This document shows, one piece after another, positions 7,752 to 20,669 of a stretch of 64,000 nt of DNA; the first letter of the stretch is position 1, and each line of letters begins with the position of its first letter. This DNA is from Pseudonocardia sulfidoxydans NBRC 16205. Lineage in GTDB: Bacteria > Actinomycetota > Actinomycetes > Mycobacteriales > Pseudonocardiaceae. Location of the stretch: assembly GCF_007989085.1 (NCBI RefSeq), contig NZ_BJVJ01000014.1, forward strand, positions 1 to 64,000. Reading direction: 5' to 3'. A program made the translations under genes and the position numbers. The notes beneath the pieces are model-generated. The model was not told the DNA's origin and did not search any database. It saw only the letters and a program-made list of their open reading frames with translations.

Positions 7752-8537
7752 ATGCACTCAGAGGGCCACGTGCCGATGGTGCGCCCCGTCACCGGAGACG
7801 CACGGGAGCGACAGATCTCGCGGGCGTTCGTAGAGCTCGCGGACACCCTGGTCGACGACTACGACATGATCGACATGCTCGACCGGCTCGTCGCACACAG
7901 CGTCCTGCTCCTCGGCGCCGACGCCGCGGCGATCATGCTCGTCGACGCCGACGGCGAGCTGCGCACGGTCGCGGCGTCGAGCGAGGACGCCGAGCTGATG
8001 GAGCTGCTGCAGCTCCAGGCCGGAGAGGGGCCGTGCGTCGAGTGCGTGCGGGCGTCGGCCCCGGTCGCGGTGGTCGACCTGTCCGACACCGACCGGTGGC
8101 CCCGCTTCGTGGCCGCGGTGGCCGCCCGGACCGAGTTCCGGTCCGTGCACGCGCTGCCGTTGCGGCTGCGGGGACAGGCGATCGGGGCGATGAACCTCCT
8201 GCACCGTGCCCCGGGCCCGCTGCCCGAGAACGACCTGGCGTTGGGGCAGGCCCTGGCCGACGTGGCGACGATCGGCATCCTCGCCGAGCGCACGGTCCGC
8301 CGCACCGAGGTCGTCGCCGAGCAGCTGCAGACGGCGCTGAACAGCCGGGTCATCATCGAGCAGGCCAAGGGTGTCATCGCCCAGTACGGGGGCCTCCCGA
8401 TGGACCAGGCCTTCGAGCGGCTCCGCGGCTACTCCCGTCGTCACAACCTGCGGCTGGCCGACGTCGCGCGCAACGTCGTGAACGGGAGGCTCAACCCCCG
8501 GGGCGTGGTCACGGAGGCGGGCGCCCGGCGGCGGTGA
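7752..8537 (+). CDS. GAF-ANTAR transcription antitermination regulator
   Basis: 261 aa, paralogous to its upstream neighbour. The GAF domain (residues about 20-180) shows GADAAAIMLVDADGELRTVA, QAGEGPCVECVRASAPVAVVDL and ALPLRLRGQAIGAMNLLHR. The ANTAR domain (about 195-250) shows ALNSRVIIEQAKGVIAQYGG and the conserved AFERLRGYSRRHN. It is the more canonical of the two. The ATG at 7752 gives only a 5-bp gap, so co-transcription is likely. Tandem copies suggest two inputs or a heterodimer, which is inference. Confidence 0.88.
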   Translation: MHSEGHVPMVRPVTGDARERQISRAFVELADTLVDDYDMIDMLDRLVAHSVLLLGADAAAIMLVDADGELRTVAASSEDAELMELLQLQAGEGPCVECVRASAPVAVVDLSDTDRWPRFVAAVAARTEFRSVHALPLRLRGQAIGAMNLLHRAPGPLPENDLALGQALADVATIGILAERTVRRTEVVAEQLQTALNSRVIIEQAKGVIAQYGGLPMDQAFERLRGYSRRHNLRLADVARNVVNGRLNPRGVVTEAGARRR

Positions 8538-8589
8538 CCGCACCACCGGATTCGACGGCACCGACGCCGTCCGGTACCGACCCGGGCTG

Positions 8590-9173
8590 ATCCATGGGGC
8601 TTGTCGCCACCCATCGCCAGCGGATCGCCTTCTTGTACGCGCCGCTGAGGACGTAGTGGATCTTCCGGATCGTCGCGTTGCCCAGCGGCCGGCACTTGTG
8701 CGGTCGGCAACGGTCATCGCAGTCGTGCGGACGCGGGGTCCGATGATCTGTCCCACGCCTCGTCGTGCAGTGCTCTCGGCACCGTCTGAGCTCCGCGTAG
8801 AGAGAGTCCAGGACGTCGGCGTCGACGCTCCCGACCTTCCGGTCACCATGAACGGCCGGACGTGCTTGTCGACGTACTCGCGGTACCCGGTGACGGTCCG
8901 CTTGCCGCCCTGGTGCTGGTCGAGGTAGCGGTCGAGCAGCTGGTTGACCGTGGCCGATGTGTGCGGACTTCGTCGCTGCTTGACCTCGGCCACGAAGCGG
9001 AGCCGAACCTCCTCGGCCCGGTCCCATACCTTCGGGCCCGGCGGTACTACCTCGATGAGGTTGTACCGGCGTTTCGTGATCGGGTCGACGCCCCCGTAGA
9101 CGCGGAGAGCACCGCTCGGCAGCTCGTCGATGCTTCCCTGCTGACGCTTCCGCGGATTGATCGCCCTGGCCAT
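8590..9173 (-). pseudogene. Truncated, frame-shifted tyrosine recombinase (integrase)
   Basis: Starting at the ATG at 9173, the N-terminal arm-binding part of an actinophage/ICE-type integrase is clear (QQGSIDELPSGALRVYGG, TVNQLLDRYLDQH). A frameshift near 8840 moves the match to the next frame: VGSVDADVLDSLYAELRRCR, the Cys/His-rich CDDRCRPHKCRPLGNATIRK, and VLSGAYKKAIRWRWV. Similarity stops near 8590. The catalytic C-terminal domain with R-H-R-Y is absent, so it cannot recombine. It lies 90 bp beyond the 3' end of tRNA-Ala, the usual place for an integrase, and probably marks an old integrative element. Confidence 0.85.
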
Positions 9174-9262
9174 GACGCGAGAAGCTACGTCGTTCGTGTC
9201 ACACTTCGTGTCACATCAGCGGGCAGCCTTTGAGCAGGCCGAGTGTTTCCGCAGGTCAGCGG

Positions 9263-9338
9263 TGGTGGAGACGAGGGGAATCGAACCCCTAACCCCCGCC
9301 TTGCAAAGGCGGTGCTCTGCCAATTGAGCTACGTCCCC
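9263..9338 (-). tRNA. tRNA-Ala (anticodon UGC)
   Basis: Acceptor stem GGGGACG/CGTCTCC, D-arm with AGCTCAATTGGCAGAGC, anticodon stem CCGCC/GGCGG enclosing TTTGCAA, and T-arm around GGTTCGATTCC. Anticodon TGC decodes alanine. The terminal CCA is encoded at 9263-9265. It lies with tRNA-Ile downstream of gyrA, as in other actinobacteria. The adjacent integrase remnant suggests its 3' end once served as an attachment site. Confidence 0.97.
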
Positions 9339-9373
9339 GAGGAGCAGGGACGACGGTACCCCGCTCGGAGTGG

Positions 9374-9496
9374 TCAGCGAGTGGTGGCCTCGTGCCAGAG
9401 GTCCTCCTCGTCGCGGCCGCGGAGCTTGACGGCGACGAGCAGAGCGGCGCCGACGGCGACAACGGCCAGGGCGATCAGCTTCTTCAACGAGATCAC
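9374..9496 (-). CDS. DLW-39 family small protein
   Basis: 40 aa from a GTG at 9496, or 37 aa from a TTG at 9487, which is better spaced from GAGGA. It has one membrane helix (LIALAVVAVGAALLVAV) and the family hallmark DLW near the C-terminus (DEEDLWHEATTR). Function is unknown. This single-pass family sits next to gyrA and these tRNAs in many actinobacteria, and here it lies between tRNA-Ile and tRNA-Ala on the same strand. Confidence 0.85.
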   Translation of the reverse strand: MISLKKLIALAVVAVGAALLVAVKLRGRDEEDLWHEATTR

Positions 9497-9534
9497 GTCC
9501 TCGACGGGAGATGTGTGACCGAAAACCGGAAGAG

Positions 9535-9608
9535 TGGGCCTAGCTGGATTTGAACCAGCGACCTCGTCGTTATCAGCGACGCGCTCTAACCAACTGAGCT
9601 ATAGGCCC
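9535..9608 (-). tRNA. tRNA-Ile (anticodon GAU)
   Basis: Acceptor stem GGGCCTA/TAGGCCC, D-arm AGCTCAGTTGGTTAGAGC, anticodon stem-loop GTCGCTGATAACGAC with anticodon GAT, and T-arm CTGGTTCAAATCCAG. No CCA is encoded. It precedes tRNA-Ala on the same strand downstream of gyrA. Confidence 0.97.
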
Positions 9609-9693
9609 CTGCGGCGAGTTCGACACTACAGCAGCCCCACCACCGCCCCCGCACCGGCCCGGTCGAGCCCGGTGCGAGGACGATCTTCGCAGG

Positions 9694-10776
9694 TCAGTCG
9701 CGCTCGGAGAGCGTGACCTCGACGCCACCGACGAGGTCGGCGGAGACGTTGTAGACGAAGGCGCCGATCGTCATGGCGACGGCGAACAGCAGGCTGTTGA
9801 TCGCGCCGATGACGGCGGCGATGCCGAAGACGCGGCCGGCGCTGATGAGGGCGCTGCCGGTCTGGGTCTCACCGGAGACGAGGTCGTTGTAGGTGCCGTT
9901 GAGGCGGTCCCAGACACCCATGCCGTCGAGGACGCCGTAGAGCACGCCGACCGCGACCATCCAGATGAAGAAGATGACGACGGCGAGGACGAGCGCGAGC
10001 TTGAGCACCGACCAGGGGTCGAGACGCTTGAGCTGCAACGCCGCCTGCCGCGGCCGGCGGGGTGCCGCGGACATGGCCGGCGCGCCGGGGCCCTGGTGTT
10101 CGGCGGTGGGCGCGCCTGCGGGGTCGATGTAGGCGGTGGGACCGTCGAACAGTCCGCCGGCGACGGGCGGTTCGGCCACCGTGGGCTGCGCGGTCGCGAC
10201 GGGTTCCGAGCCGGGCATGCGCTGCCACGGCGGCGGGGTCTCGGCGTGCGGCCCGGGCGCGGGGACGCCTTGGTCGTCGGCTGGGGCCGCGGTGGTCGTG
10301 GCCGGCGAGGTGGGGTGGGCGGTGTCCTCCGCCGGCCGGGGCGTCGGCACCGGGCGGGCGGTGGGGCTGGGTTTGCCGTTGCCCGGCACCGATTGCGCCG
10401 CAGCGGAATCCGTCCCGGCAGCGGAGTTCGTCCCGGCGGCGGGTGTGGCCGCGGCGGCGGGTTTGGTCACGTCGACCGAGCCGTTCCCGTTCTGCACCGC
10501 GGGCCGGATCTCGGTCGGCGCGTCGGCCGACCCGCCGGCCGCTGACGGCTCCGCTCCGTTGCCGCCGGGCGCCGACGCCGTCGATGCGGTCGGCGGCGCG
10601 GTCGGCGGCGCGGTCGATGCGGTCGGCGACGGCGACCCGGTCGCCGGGGATCCGGCACCCGTCCCGTTGCCGGCCGTGTCCGCCGAGGGGGCGGCGTCGG
10701 ACCCGGTGCCAGGGGCGGCCGCGTCGCCGGTGGCGACGCGACCGCTCTCGTCGGCCTGCTTGCTGTTCTCGCTCAC
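9694..10776 (-). CDS. DUF3566 membrane protein with long low-complexity N-terminus
   Basis: 360 aa. Residues 1 to about 235 are Ala/Pro/Thr/Gly-rich and presumably disordered and cytoplasmic. The C-terminal 120 residues are the DUF3566 domain: RLDPWSVLKLALVLAVVIFFI starts a first membrane helix and GIAAVIGAINSLLFAVAMTI a second. This actinobacterial membrane family (Rv0007 in M. tuberculosis) is encoded just after gyrA, as here, 58 bp on. Its role is not established. The long tail could be a scaffold, which is inference. The GTG start fits the end of gyrA. Confidence 0.88.
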   Translation of the reverse strand: MSENSKQADESGRVATGDAAAPGTGSDAAPSADTAGNGTGAGSPATGSPSPTASTAPPTAPPTASTASAPGGNGAEPSAAGGSADAPTEIRPAVQNGNGSVDVTKPAAAATPAAGTNSAAGTDSAAAQSVPGNGKPSPTARPVPTPRPAEDTAHPTSPATTTAAPADDQGVPAPGPHAETPPPWQRMPGSEPVATAQPTVAEPPVAGGLFDGPTAYIDPAGAPTAEHQGPGAPAMSAAPRRPRQAALQLKRLDPWSVLKLALVLAVVIFFIWMVAVGVLYGVLDGMGVWDRLNGTYNDLVSGETQTGSALISAGRVFGIAAVIGAINSLLFAVAMTIGAFVYNVSADLVGGVEVTLSERD

Positions 10777-10834
10777 GAGGTGACGCTCTCCTCGGTGCTC
10801 GGCACGGTGACCAGCTCGATCGTCGCTGCAGGGA

Positions 10835-13354
<2,520 letters not shown>

Positions 13355-13397
13355 GAGTTCCTCTTATCCATACGTGCGTCTAGGACATGTGTGTGGA

Positions 13398-15748
<2,351 letters not shown>

Positions 15749-16444
15749 TCACCCGTACGTGTCGCGCGGGCCCCGGCCACGCACGTGCCGCGGCCCGTGC
15801 CGCCAGCTCGGCGCCGACGGCCCGACCACCCGGATGCGGCGCACCACGCCGTCGCCCACCGCGGCCGCGAGCCGGACCAGCAGCTGGCGCTGCAGCGTCC
15901 GCAGCTGCGTGGCCCACGCCGTGGACTCCGCCTGCAACGTCAGCTCCCCGTCGCGCAACGACACCGGCGTGCAGTGGTCGGCGATGTCCGGGCCCACCAG
16001 CTGCGGCCAGCGCCCGAGGACCGTCGCGTCGGTCAGCCGCGGCGACCAGCCCCGGTCCATCGACACCCGCGACAGCATCTTCCCGAACGGCTGGGGGTCC
16101 CGGTCGTCGGGACCCGGGCCCGACCAGCGACGCCGGTTGCCCCTCGTGCCGGCCCGCCGCCGACGAGGCTCCCCCGCCGCCGCACGCTCCGACGCGCGCT
16201 GCGCCGACGCCTCCCGCGCCGCCCGCAACGCCTCCCGCGCCAAATCCGGCCCGCGCAGACCGTCCGCGCCCGCACCGGCCCCCGGGCCACGACGAACGGC
16301 CGGATTCTCGTTGTCCCCAGGGGTGGGGACAGAGTGGTTGTCGTCACTCACGATCGGCGGCGCCTTCCCGTCGACAGGCGGTGGCTCCCTCGAGCTGTCA
16401 CCAGATCCAGCCGAGTTATCCACAGTATCCACAGCGTTGTCCAC
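15749..16444 (-). CDS. dciA: DciA-like protein (DUF721)
   Basis: 231 aa. The C-terminal DUF721 domain (about residues 120-215) shows [31 protein letters not shown] and [20 protein letters not shown]. DciA proteins help load or operate the replicative helicase in bacteria lacking DnaC/DnaI. The N-terminal 110 residues are charged and probably disordered. The first codons ([11 protein letters not shown]) coincide with three DnaA boxes on the DNA. It lies between recF and gyrB, as Rv0004 does in mycobacteria. The GTG at 16444 is the first possible start; no strong ribosome site is seen. Confidence 0.88.
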   Translation of the reverse strand: MDNAVDTVDNSAGSGDSSREPPPVDGKAPPIVSDDNHSVPTPGDNENPAVRRGPGAGAGADGLRGPDLAREALRAAREASAQRASERAAAGEPRRRRAGTRGNRRRWSGPGPDDRDPQPFGKMLSRVSMDRGWSPRLTDATVLGRWPQLVGPDIADHCTPVSLRDGELTLQAESTAWATQLRTLQRQLLVRLAAAVGDGVVRRIRVVGPSAPSWRHGPRHVRGRGPRDTYG

Positions 16445-16445
16445 A
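16416..16445. promoter_or_regulatory. Three DnaA boxes overlapping the dciA start codon
   Basis: TTATCCACA (16416-16424), GTATCCACA (16425-16433) and TTGTCCACA (16437-16445), all in one orientation with centre spacings of 9 and 12 bp. The first is a perfect consensus box. The cluster covers the GTG of dciA and its first ten codons, where DnaA binding could block expression or titrate DnaA. Confidence 0.75.
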
Positions 16446-16493
16446 GCAGGGCGTGCTGAACGGCCCGTCCCGGGCGGATCGTTGCGCCGCAGG

Positions 16494-17639
16494 TCATGTC
16501 GTCGTCACCCGCTGATCATCGGCCGGTGAGGCCGGCATGCGGACGGCGCTGCCACCACTCACCGCGATCCGGACACCCCCGAGCTCCTCCGGGACGTCCT
16601 CCGCGACCGCCGCCGTCACGACGACCTGCTCCGCCTGTGCGGCGACCGCGGCCAACGCACGGCGCCGCCGCGCGTCCAGCTCCGCGAACACGTCGTCGAG
16701 GATCAGGACCGGTTCGACGTCGTCGCTCTGCAACAACCGGTACGACCCGAGCCGCAGCGCCAACGCCAGCGCCCACGACTCACCGTGGCTCGCGTACCCC
16801 TTGGCCGGGCCCTCGCCCAACCGGATCTCCAGATCGTCGCGGTGCGGGCCCACCAGGCACACCCCGCGCTCAACCTCCTGCCTGCGGACGCGGCCCAGTG
16901 CCTCGAGCAGCCCCTCCTCGAGCACCGCCACGTCGGCGACCAGCACACCGTCGAGGCTCGACCGGTAGTGCAGCGCAGCAGGATCCGACGACGGCGCCAC
17001 GTCGGCGAACGCCGCCACCGCCGGTGGCGCCAGCCCGGCGACCAGGTCGAGCCGGCCCGCCAGCAACTCCGCGCCGTGCCGGGCCAGGTGCCCGTCCCAC
17101 ACGTCGAGCGTGCGCAGGTCACCGCCCGCGCGCGCCGTCTTCAACAAGGCCGACCGCTGCCGCAGCACCCGCTCGTAGTCGGCCCGCACCCCCGCGAAAC
17201 GCGGATAGCGGGCCACCAACAGATCGTCGAGGAACCGGCGACGCTCCCCCGGATCGCCCCGCACCAACGCCAGATCCTCCGGCGCGAACAACACCGTGCG
17301 CAGAATGCCCAGCACGTCGCGCGGGCGCGGCACCGGCGAGCGGTTCACCCGCGCCCGGTTGGCCTTGCCCGCCGTGATCTCCAGCTCCACGGCCAGCTCC
17401 CGGCCCTGGTTCACCACGACGCCGCGCACCACCGCCCGCGACGCACCCCGCCGGATCAGCGGCGCGTCGGTGGCCACCCGGTGCGACCCGAGCGTCGCGA
17501 GGTAGCCGATCGCCTCGGCCAGGTTCGTCTTCCCGACACCGTTCGACCCCACGAGGACCGTGACCCCCGGGTCGAGCTCCAGATCGGCCTGCTCCCACGA
17601 CCGGAAGTCGGTGACGGCCAGCCGCCGCAGATGCACCAC
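16494..17639 (-). CDS. recF: DNA replication/repair protein RecF
   Basis: 381 aa SMC-like ATPase that acts with RecO and RecR at stalled forks and gaps. It has Walker A GSNGVGKT (residues 31-38), RFLDDLL and [10 protein letters not shown], and the C-terminal Walker [13 protein letters not shown]. It starts with tandem GTG codons at 17639/17636. It follows dnaN by 65 bp and precedes dciA by 49 bp, as in other actinobacterial origins. Confidence 0.97.
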   Translation of the reverse strand: MVHLRRLAVTDFRSWEQADLELDPGVTVLVGSNGVGKTNLAEAIGYLATLGSHRVATDAPLIRRGASRAVVRGVVVNQGRELAVELEITAGKANRARVNRSPVPRPRDVLGILRTVLFAPEDLALVRGDPGERRRFLDDLLVARYPRFAGVRADYERVLRQRSALLKTARAGGDLRTLDVWDGHLARHGAELLAGRLDLVAGLAPPAVAAFADVAPSSDPAALHYRSSLDGVLVADVAVLEEGLLEALGRVRRQEVERGVCLVGPHRDDLEIRLGEGPAKGYASHGESWALALALRLGSYRLLQSDDVEPVLILDDVFAELDARRRRALAAVAAQAEQVVVTAAVAEDVPEELGGVRIAVSGGSAVRMPASPADDQRVTTT

Positions 17640-17704
17640 GGGCTCCCGTCGATCGCGTGCGTGGAACCCCGCCAGGCTACCGAGAAGGACCGACGGTCCC
17701 GGCC

Positions 17705-18850
17705 TCAGCCGGGCAGCCGGACCGGCATCAGCAGGTGCAGGTAACCGCCGTCGGGCGCCGGTGCATCCTCGCCCGAAGACGCCACCACTGGACGCACCAA
17801 CGCCGGCCGGTTCGGCGTCGTGAACGTCAGCTGCGTGCGCTCGGTGTGCAAGGCGCCCAACGCATCCAGCAGATACGACGGGTTGAACGCGATCGTCAGC
17901 CCCTCACCCGTGAGGATGCAGGGGATCTCCTCCTCGGCGCTGCCCACGTCGTCGCCGCCCGCGGCCAGCCGCAGCCCGTCCTCGCCGAACTCCAGCCGGA
18001 TCTGCGCAACCCGGTCCGCGACCAGCGCGACACGCTTGATCGCCTCGACCAGCACCGACACCTCGATCTCGGCCGCCGTCGTGCTCTCGGCCGGGATCAG
18101 CTGGCGGAACCGCGGGAACTCCGCGTCCAGCAGGCGCGTCGTCGCCCGCCTGCCGTTGCCCGTCAGGCCGAGCATCCCGTCGCCCGCCGACAAGGCGATC
18201 TCGACGGTCCCCGCGCCCGACAACGTCTTCGCGACCTCCGCCAGCGTCCGCGCCGGAATCAGCACCGCAGTGGACACCGACGCGTCCTCGGGGTCCCAGT
18301 CGAGCTCCCGCACCGCCAGGCGGAACCGGTCGGTCGCCGCCAGCGTCAGCCGCGACCCCTCGATCTCCAGCCGCACACCGGTCAGCATCGGCAGCGTGTC
18401 GTCACGCCCCGCCGCCACCGCGACCTGCGCCACCGCCGACGCCAGCGTGTCGGCCTGGACCGACCCCGCCCGCTGCGGCATCGCCGGCAGCTGCGGGTAG
18501 TCCTCCACCGGCATCGTCGGCAGGCTGAACCGGCTGCTGCCGCAGTTGATCGTCGCGCGCGACCCGTCGACCACCAGGTCCACCGGCTTGGGCGGCAACG
18601 CCCGCGTGATGTCCGCGAGCAGCCGGCCCGACACCAGGACCTGACCGGGATCCCCGATCGTCGCGTCGAGCTCCACCCGGGCCGAGGTCTCGTAGTCGAA
18701 CCCCGACACCGTCAACGTCTCCGAGCCCGGATCCCCACCCCCCTGGATGAGGACACCGCCCAGGACCGGGACCGGCGGCCGCGCGGGCAGGCTCCGCGCG
18801 ACCCAGGCCGCGGCATCGGCCAGGACGTCGCGTTCGACCCGGAACTTCAT
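17705..18850 (-). CDS. dnaN: DNA polymerase III beta sliding clamp
   Basis: 381 aa, forming the ring that tethers replicative polymerase and Hda/RecF-type partners to DNA. The three repeated clamp domains are evident; typical segments are [27 protein letters not shown] and the C-terminal [11 protein letters not shown] chose the ATG at 18850 ([13 protein letters not shown]) over an upstream start six codons earlier, because family members begin there and AAAGG lies upstream. It is separated from dnaA by 1.8 kb containing oriC. Confidence 0.97.
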   Translation of the reverse strand: MKFRVERDVLADAAAWVARSLPARPPVPVLGGVLIQGGGDPGSETLTVSGFDYETSARVELDATIGDPGQVLVSGRLLADITRALPPKPVDLVVDGSRATINCGSSRFSLPTMPVEDYPQLPAMPQRAGSVQADTLASAVAQVAVAAGRDDTLPMLTGVRLEIEGSRLTLAATDRFRLAVRELDWDPEDASVSTAVLIPARTLAEVAKTLSGAGTVEIALSAGDGMLGLTGNGRRATTRLLDAEFPRFRQLIPAESTTAAEIEVSVLVEAIKRVALVADRVAQIRLEFGEDGLRLAAGGDDVGSAEEEIPCILTGEGLTIAFNPSYLLDALGALHTERTQLTFTTPNRPALVRPVVASSGEDAPAPDGGYLHLLMPVRLPG

Positions 18851-19100
18851 GACGTGAGGACCTTTCACCGACGGTCACGAGACTGCGACCGGATGGCCAG
18901 GCACCCGGGGACGAGCAGCGTGTCGACCTGACGAACGGAGCCGGACGCGAACGGGACAGAGCCGGGACGCGGACGACGGCCGGGGACGACCAGGTCGGCC
19001 GGACCACCGTAGAGCCTCCGCAGCGCCGGTGTCACGCCGGGCCGTTCGCCCTTCGAGGCACTCCTCCGTGACGGCCGCGCGTCCCCCATCCACCGCCCTC

Positions 19101-19370
19101 TTCTTCTTGTGTATTTCTCAAGAGAGAGATCCAGCAACAGCAGTAGGGCCTGTGGATGGTGTGGATGGGCGCCGTCGCCGCAGGTCCCACGGTGCGGCGC
19201 GATGGGGACGTCACCCCGGGACGGCCGGTGGAGGGCTGCCGCCACCCGTGGACAACCTCCGCCCCGCCCCTGTTGTCCCGGATCCATCCCCCGTGTCCAC
19301 ACGAGTTGTCCACGGATCCGAGGGCAACGATCCACGGGCCTCCGGCCGTCAATCCACAGAGTTGTCCCCA
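19101..19370. other. oriC: Chromosomal replication origin (oriC) with DnaA boxes, trios and AT-rich element
   Basis: An AT-richer run (19101-19130) is followed by five DnaA-trio-like triplets CAG-CAA-CAG-CAG-TAG (19132-19146), GGCC, then two abutting boxes TGTGGATGG (19151-19159, 19160-19168). More boxes follow: CGTGGACAA (19247), GTGTCCACA (19293), TTGTCCACG (19306), CGATCCACG (19328), CAATCCACA (19350) and TTGTCCCCA (19362). Most differ from TTATCCACA at one to three positions, as in other high-GC actinobacteria. Position between dnaA and dnaN fits. Not tested experimentally. Confidence 0.85.
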
Positions 19371-19713
19371 GATGTGGGTGAAAACTTGGTCGTGCGCCGA
19401 CGCTGCGCGACCGGTCGTCCCGGTCGCGGCGGGTGCGCAGAAGGCGGCGGAACCCACTCTTGTCCCGCGAGGCACACGACAGTCAACGGAGCGTGACGAC
19501 AAGGGGTGCGACGTACACGCCCTCGCGATCCCCGCTTGCGCCGAACGTGGCCTAGCGGACGACGAGCGGTTCAGCTCGGAGCGACACGCGGAGACGACCG
19601 GTACCACCGAGAAGTGTGGACGGCCCCCGGTCGGCGGCATCCGCGCGCGGCTCTGCGCCCCCCTCCGGACGAGCCGCGGGCAGGGCCGCGCCCGCCGGTC
19701 TCGCACCGGGACC

Positions 19714-19769
19714 GGCGCGCAACCTCACCGCGGTGCCGAAGCGCCGAGACGACCGTGAGGTTGCGCGCC
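19714..19769. repeat. 15-bp perfect inverted repeat
   Basis: GGCGCGCAACCTCAC at 19714-19728 and its exact complement at 19755-19769, separated by 26 bp. It lies between oriC and the tandem repeat array. It may be a protein-binding site or a cruciform-forming element. Confidence 0.85.
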
Positions 19770-19870
19770 GAGGGGAGCGAGCGGCACCGGGACGAATCGT
19801 CGTGCGAGGCGACTCGGAGCGCCGGTGTCGACGCGCACTGGTCGAGGCCTCCGGGGCGAGGCCTCTTACT

Positions 19871-20080
19871 GAGCGAGGGCCCGGTGAGCGACGACCCGGT
19901 GAGCGACGACCCGGTGAGCGACGACCCGGTGAGCGACGACCCGGTGAGCGAGGGCCCGGTGAGCGAGGGCCCGGTGAGCGAGGGCCCGGTGAGCGAGGGC
20001 CCGGTGAGCGACGACCCGGTGAGCGACCATCTGGTGAGCGACCATCTGGTGAGCGACCATCCGGTGAGCGACCATCCGGC
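19871..20080. repeat. 15-bp tandem repeat array, 14 units
   Basis: Fourteen exact 15-bp periods with core GAGCGA at the start of each unit. Variants are A = GAGCGAGGGCCCGGT, B = GAGCGACGACCCGGT, C = GAGCGACCATCTGGT, and D = GAGCGACCATCCGG plus T or C. The order is A BBBB AAAA B CC DD. Identical neighbours in blocks indicate recent unit duplication. Read as protein it gives a PVSDD/PVSEG repeat, but no gene context supports translation. It lies 500 bp from the oriC boxes on the dnaA side. Confidence 0.97.
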
Positions 20081-20408
20081 AGATCGGCCGTCGTAGCGGC
20101 TTGATGATGTCGGCGCCGATGCGCTTGTCGCTCGGGTGGGGCCGGACCTGTACGCACGGCTGGGGATGGGGCTGGGTGTGCGGATACCGCTCTCTGATCG
20201 TCGGTACCCCGAGCGTCGGTCGTCCTGCGCGTCGGGGTGGCAGCCGATGCCGGCCTCGGTGCGGTGCCCGGCATGGTCGCCGACCGGGTGCGGCACTGGA
20301 GGCCCGGCGAACGTGTCCTGAGCGCTCCCTCCCCGCGCTGACGACACGCTCGACGTCGCGCCGTCCGTCGAACGTGTCGTGAGAGCGGACGCGTCGCTCT
20401 GGTGACAC

Positions 20409-20442
20409 GCTCCGGGGCTCCGGAGCCTCGGAGCCCCGGAGC
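20409..20442 (-). terminator. Perfect 14-bp hairpin downstream of dnaA
   Basis: GCTCCGGGGCTCCG, a 6-nt loop, then the exact complement. It lies about 230 bp after the dnaA stop on the transcribed strand and is the best candidate terminator separating dnaA transcription from oriC. No U-tract. Confidence 0.55.
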
Positions 20443-20563
20443 ACGGATTGCCACGGGGGTCGAGCTTGCGCCGCGCATGTCGAGGCGCTGGGCAGGTCGT
20501 GGCTCCCGGGAACGAACGGCCCACTCGCGCAACTGAATTGCCCCACTGTGCCGTTCGTTCCCC

Positions 20564-20610
20564 GTCGGGGCGGCGTGCCGCACCCCTGCGGTCGGGGCGG
20601 CGTGCCGCAC
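20564..20610. repeat. Two-copy 20-bp direct repeat after dnaA
   Basis: GTCGGGGCGGCGTGCCGCAC occurs at 20564-20583 and again at 20591-20610. It is a small duplication just beyond the dnaA stop, with no evident function. Confidence 0.8.
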
Positions 20611-20669
20611 TCCTACGGGCACGGCGCGGCCGGAGCCGTTGGGGCGCAACGACCGTCGTCGGGCGGAGA

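Larger units (their letters stand above)
18851..20669. other. dnaN-dnaA spacer carrying oriC and repeats
   Basis: 1.8 kb without a credible gene. From left to right it holds the dnaN upstream region, the origin element (19101-19370), a 15-bp inverted repeat (19714-19769), a 14-unit tandem repeat (19871-20080), a perfect 14-bp hairpin (20409-20442) and a two-copy 20-bp direct repeat (20564-20610). Long open frames run through it, but they encode low-complexity repeats of these elements. Confidence 0.7.

Noticed and set aside
19871..20080. CRISPR array
   Set aside because: The units are contiguous 15-bp repeats without unique spacers, and no cas genes are present.
19506..20096. Long frame through the tandem array encoding PVSDD/PVSEG repeats
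   Set aside because: The repeat length is a multiple of three, so all frames stay open. There is no ribosome site, no domain and no protein-like composition before or after the repeat.
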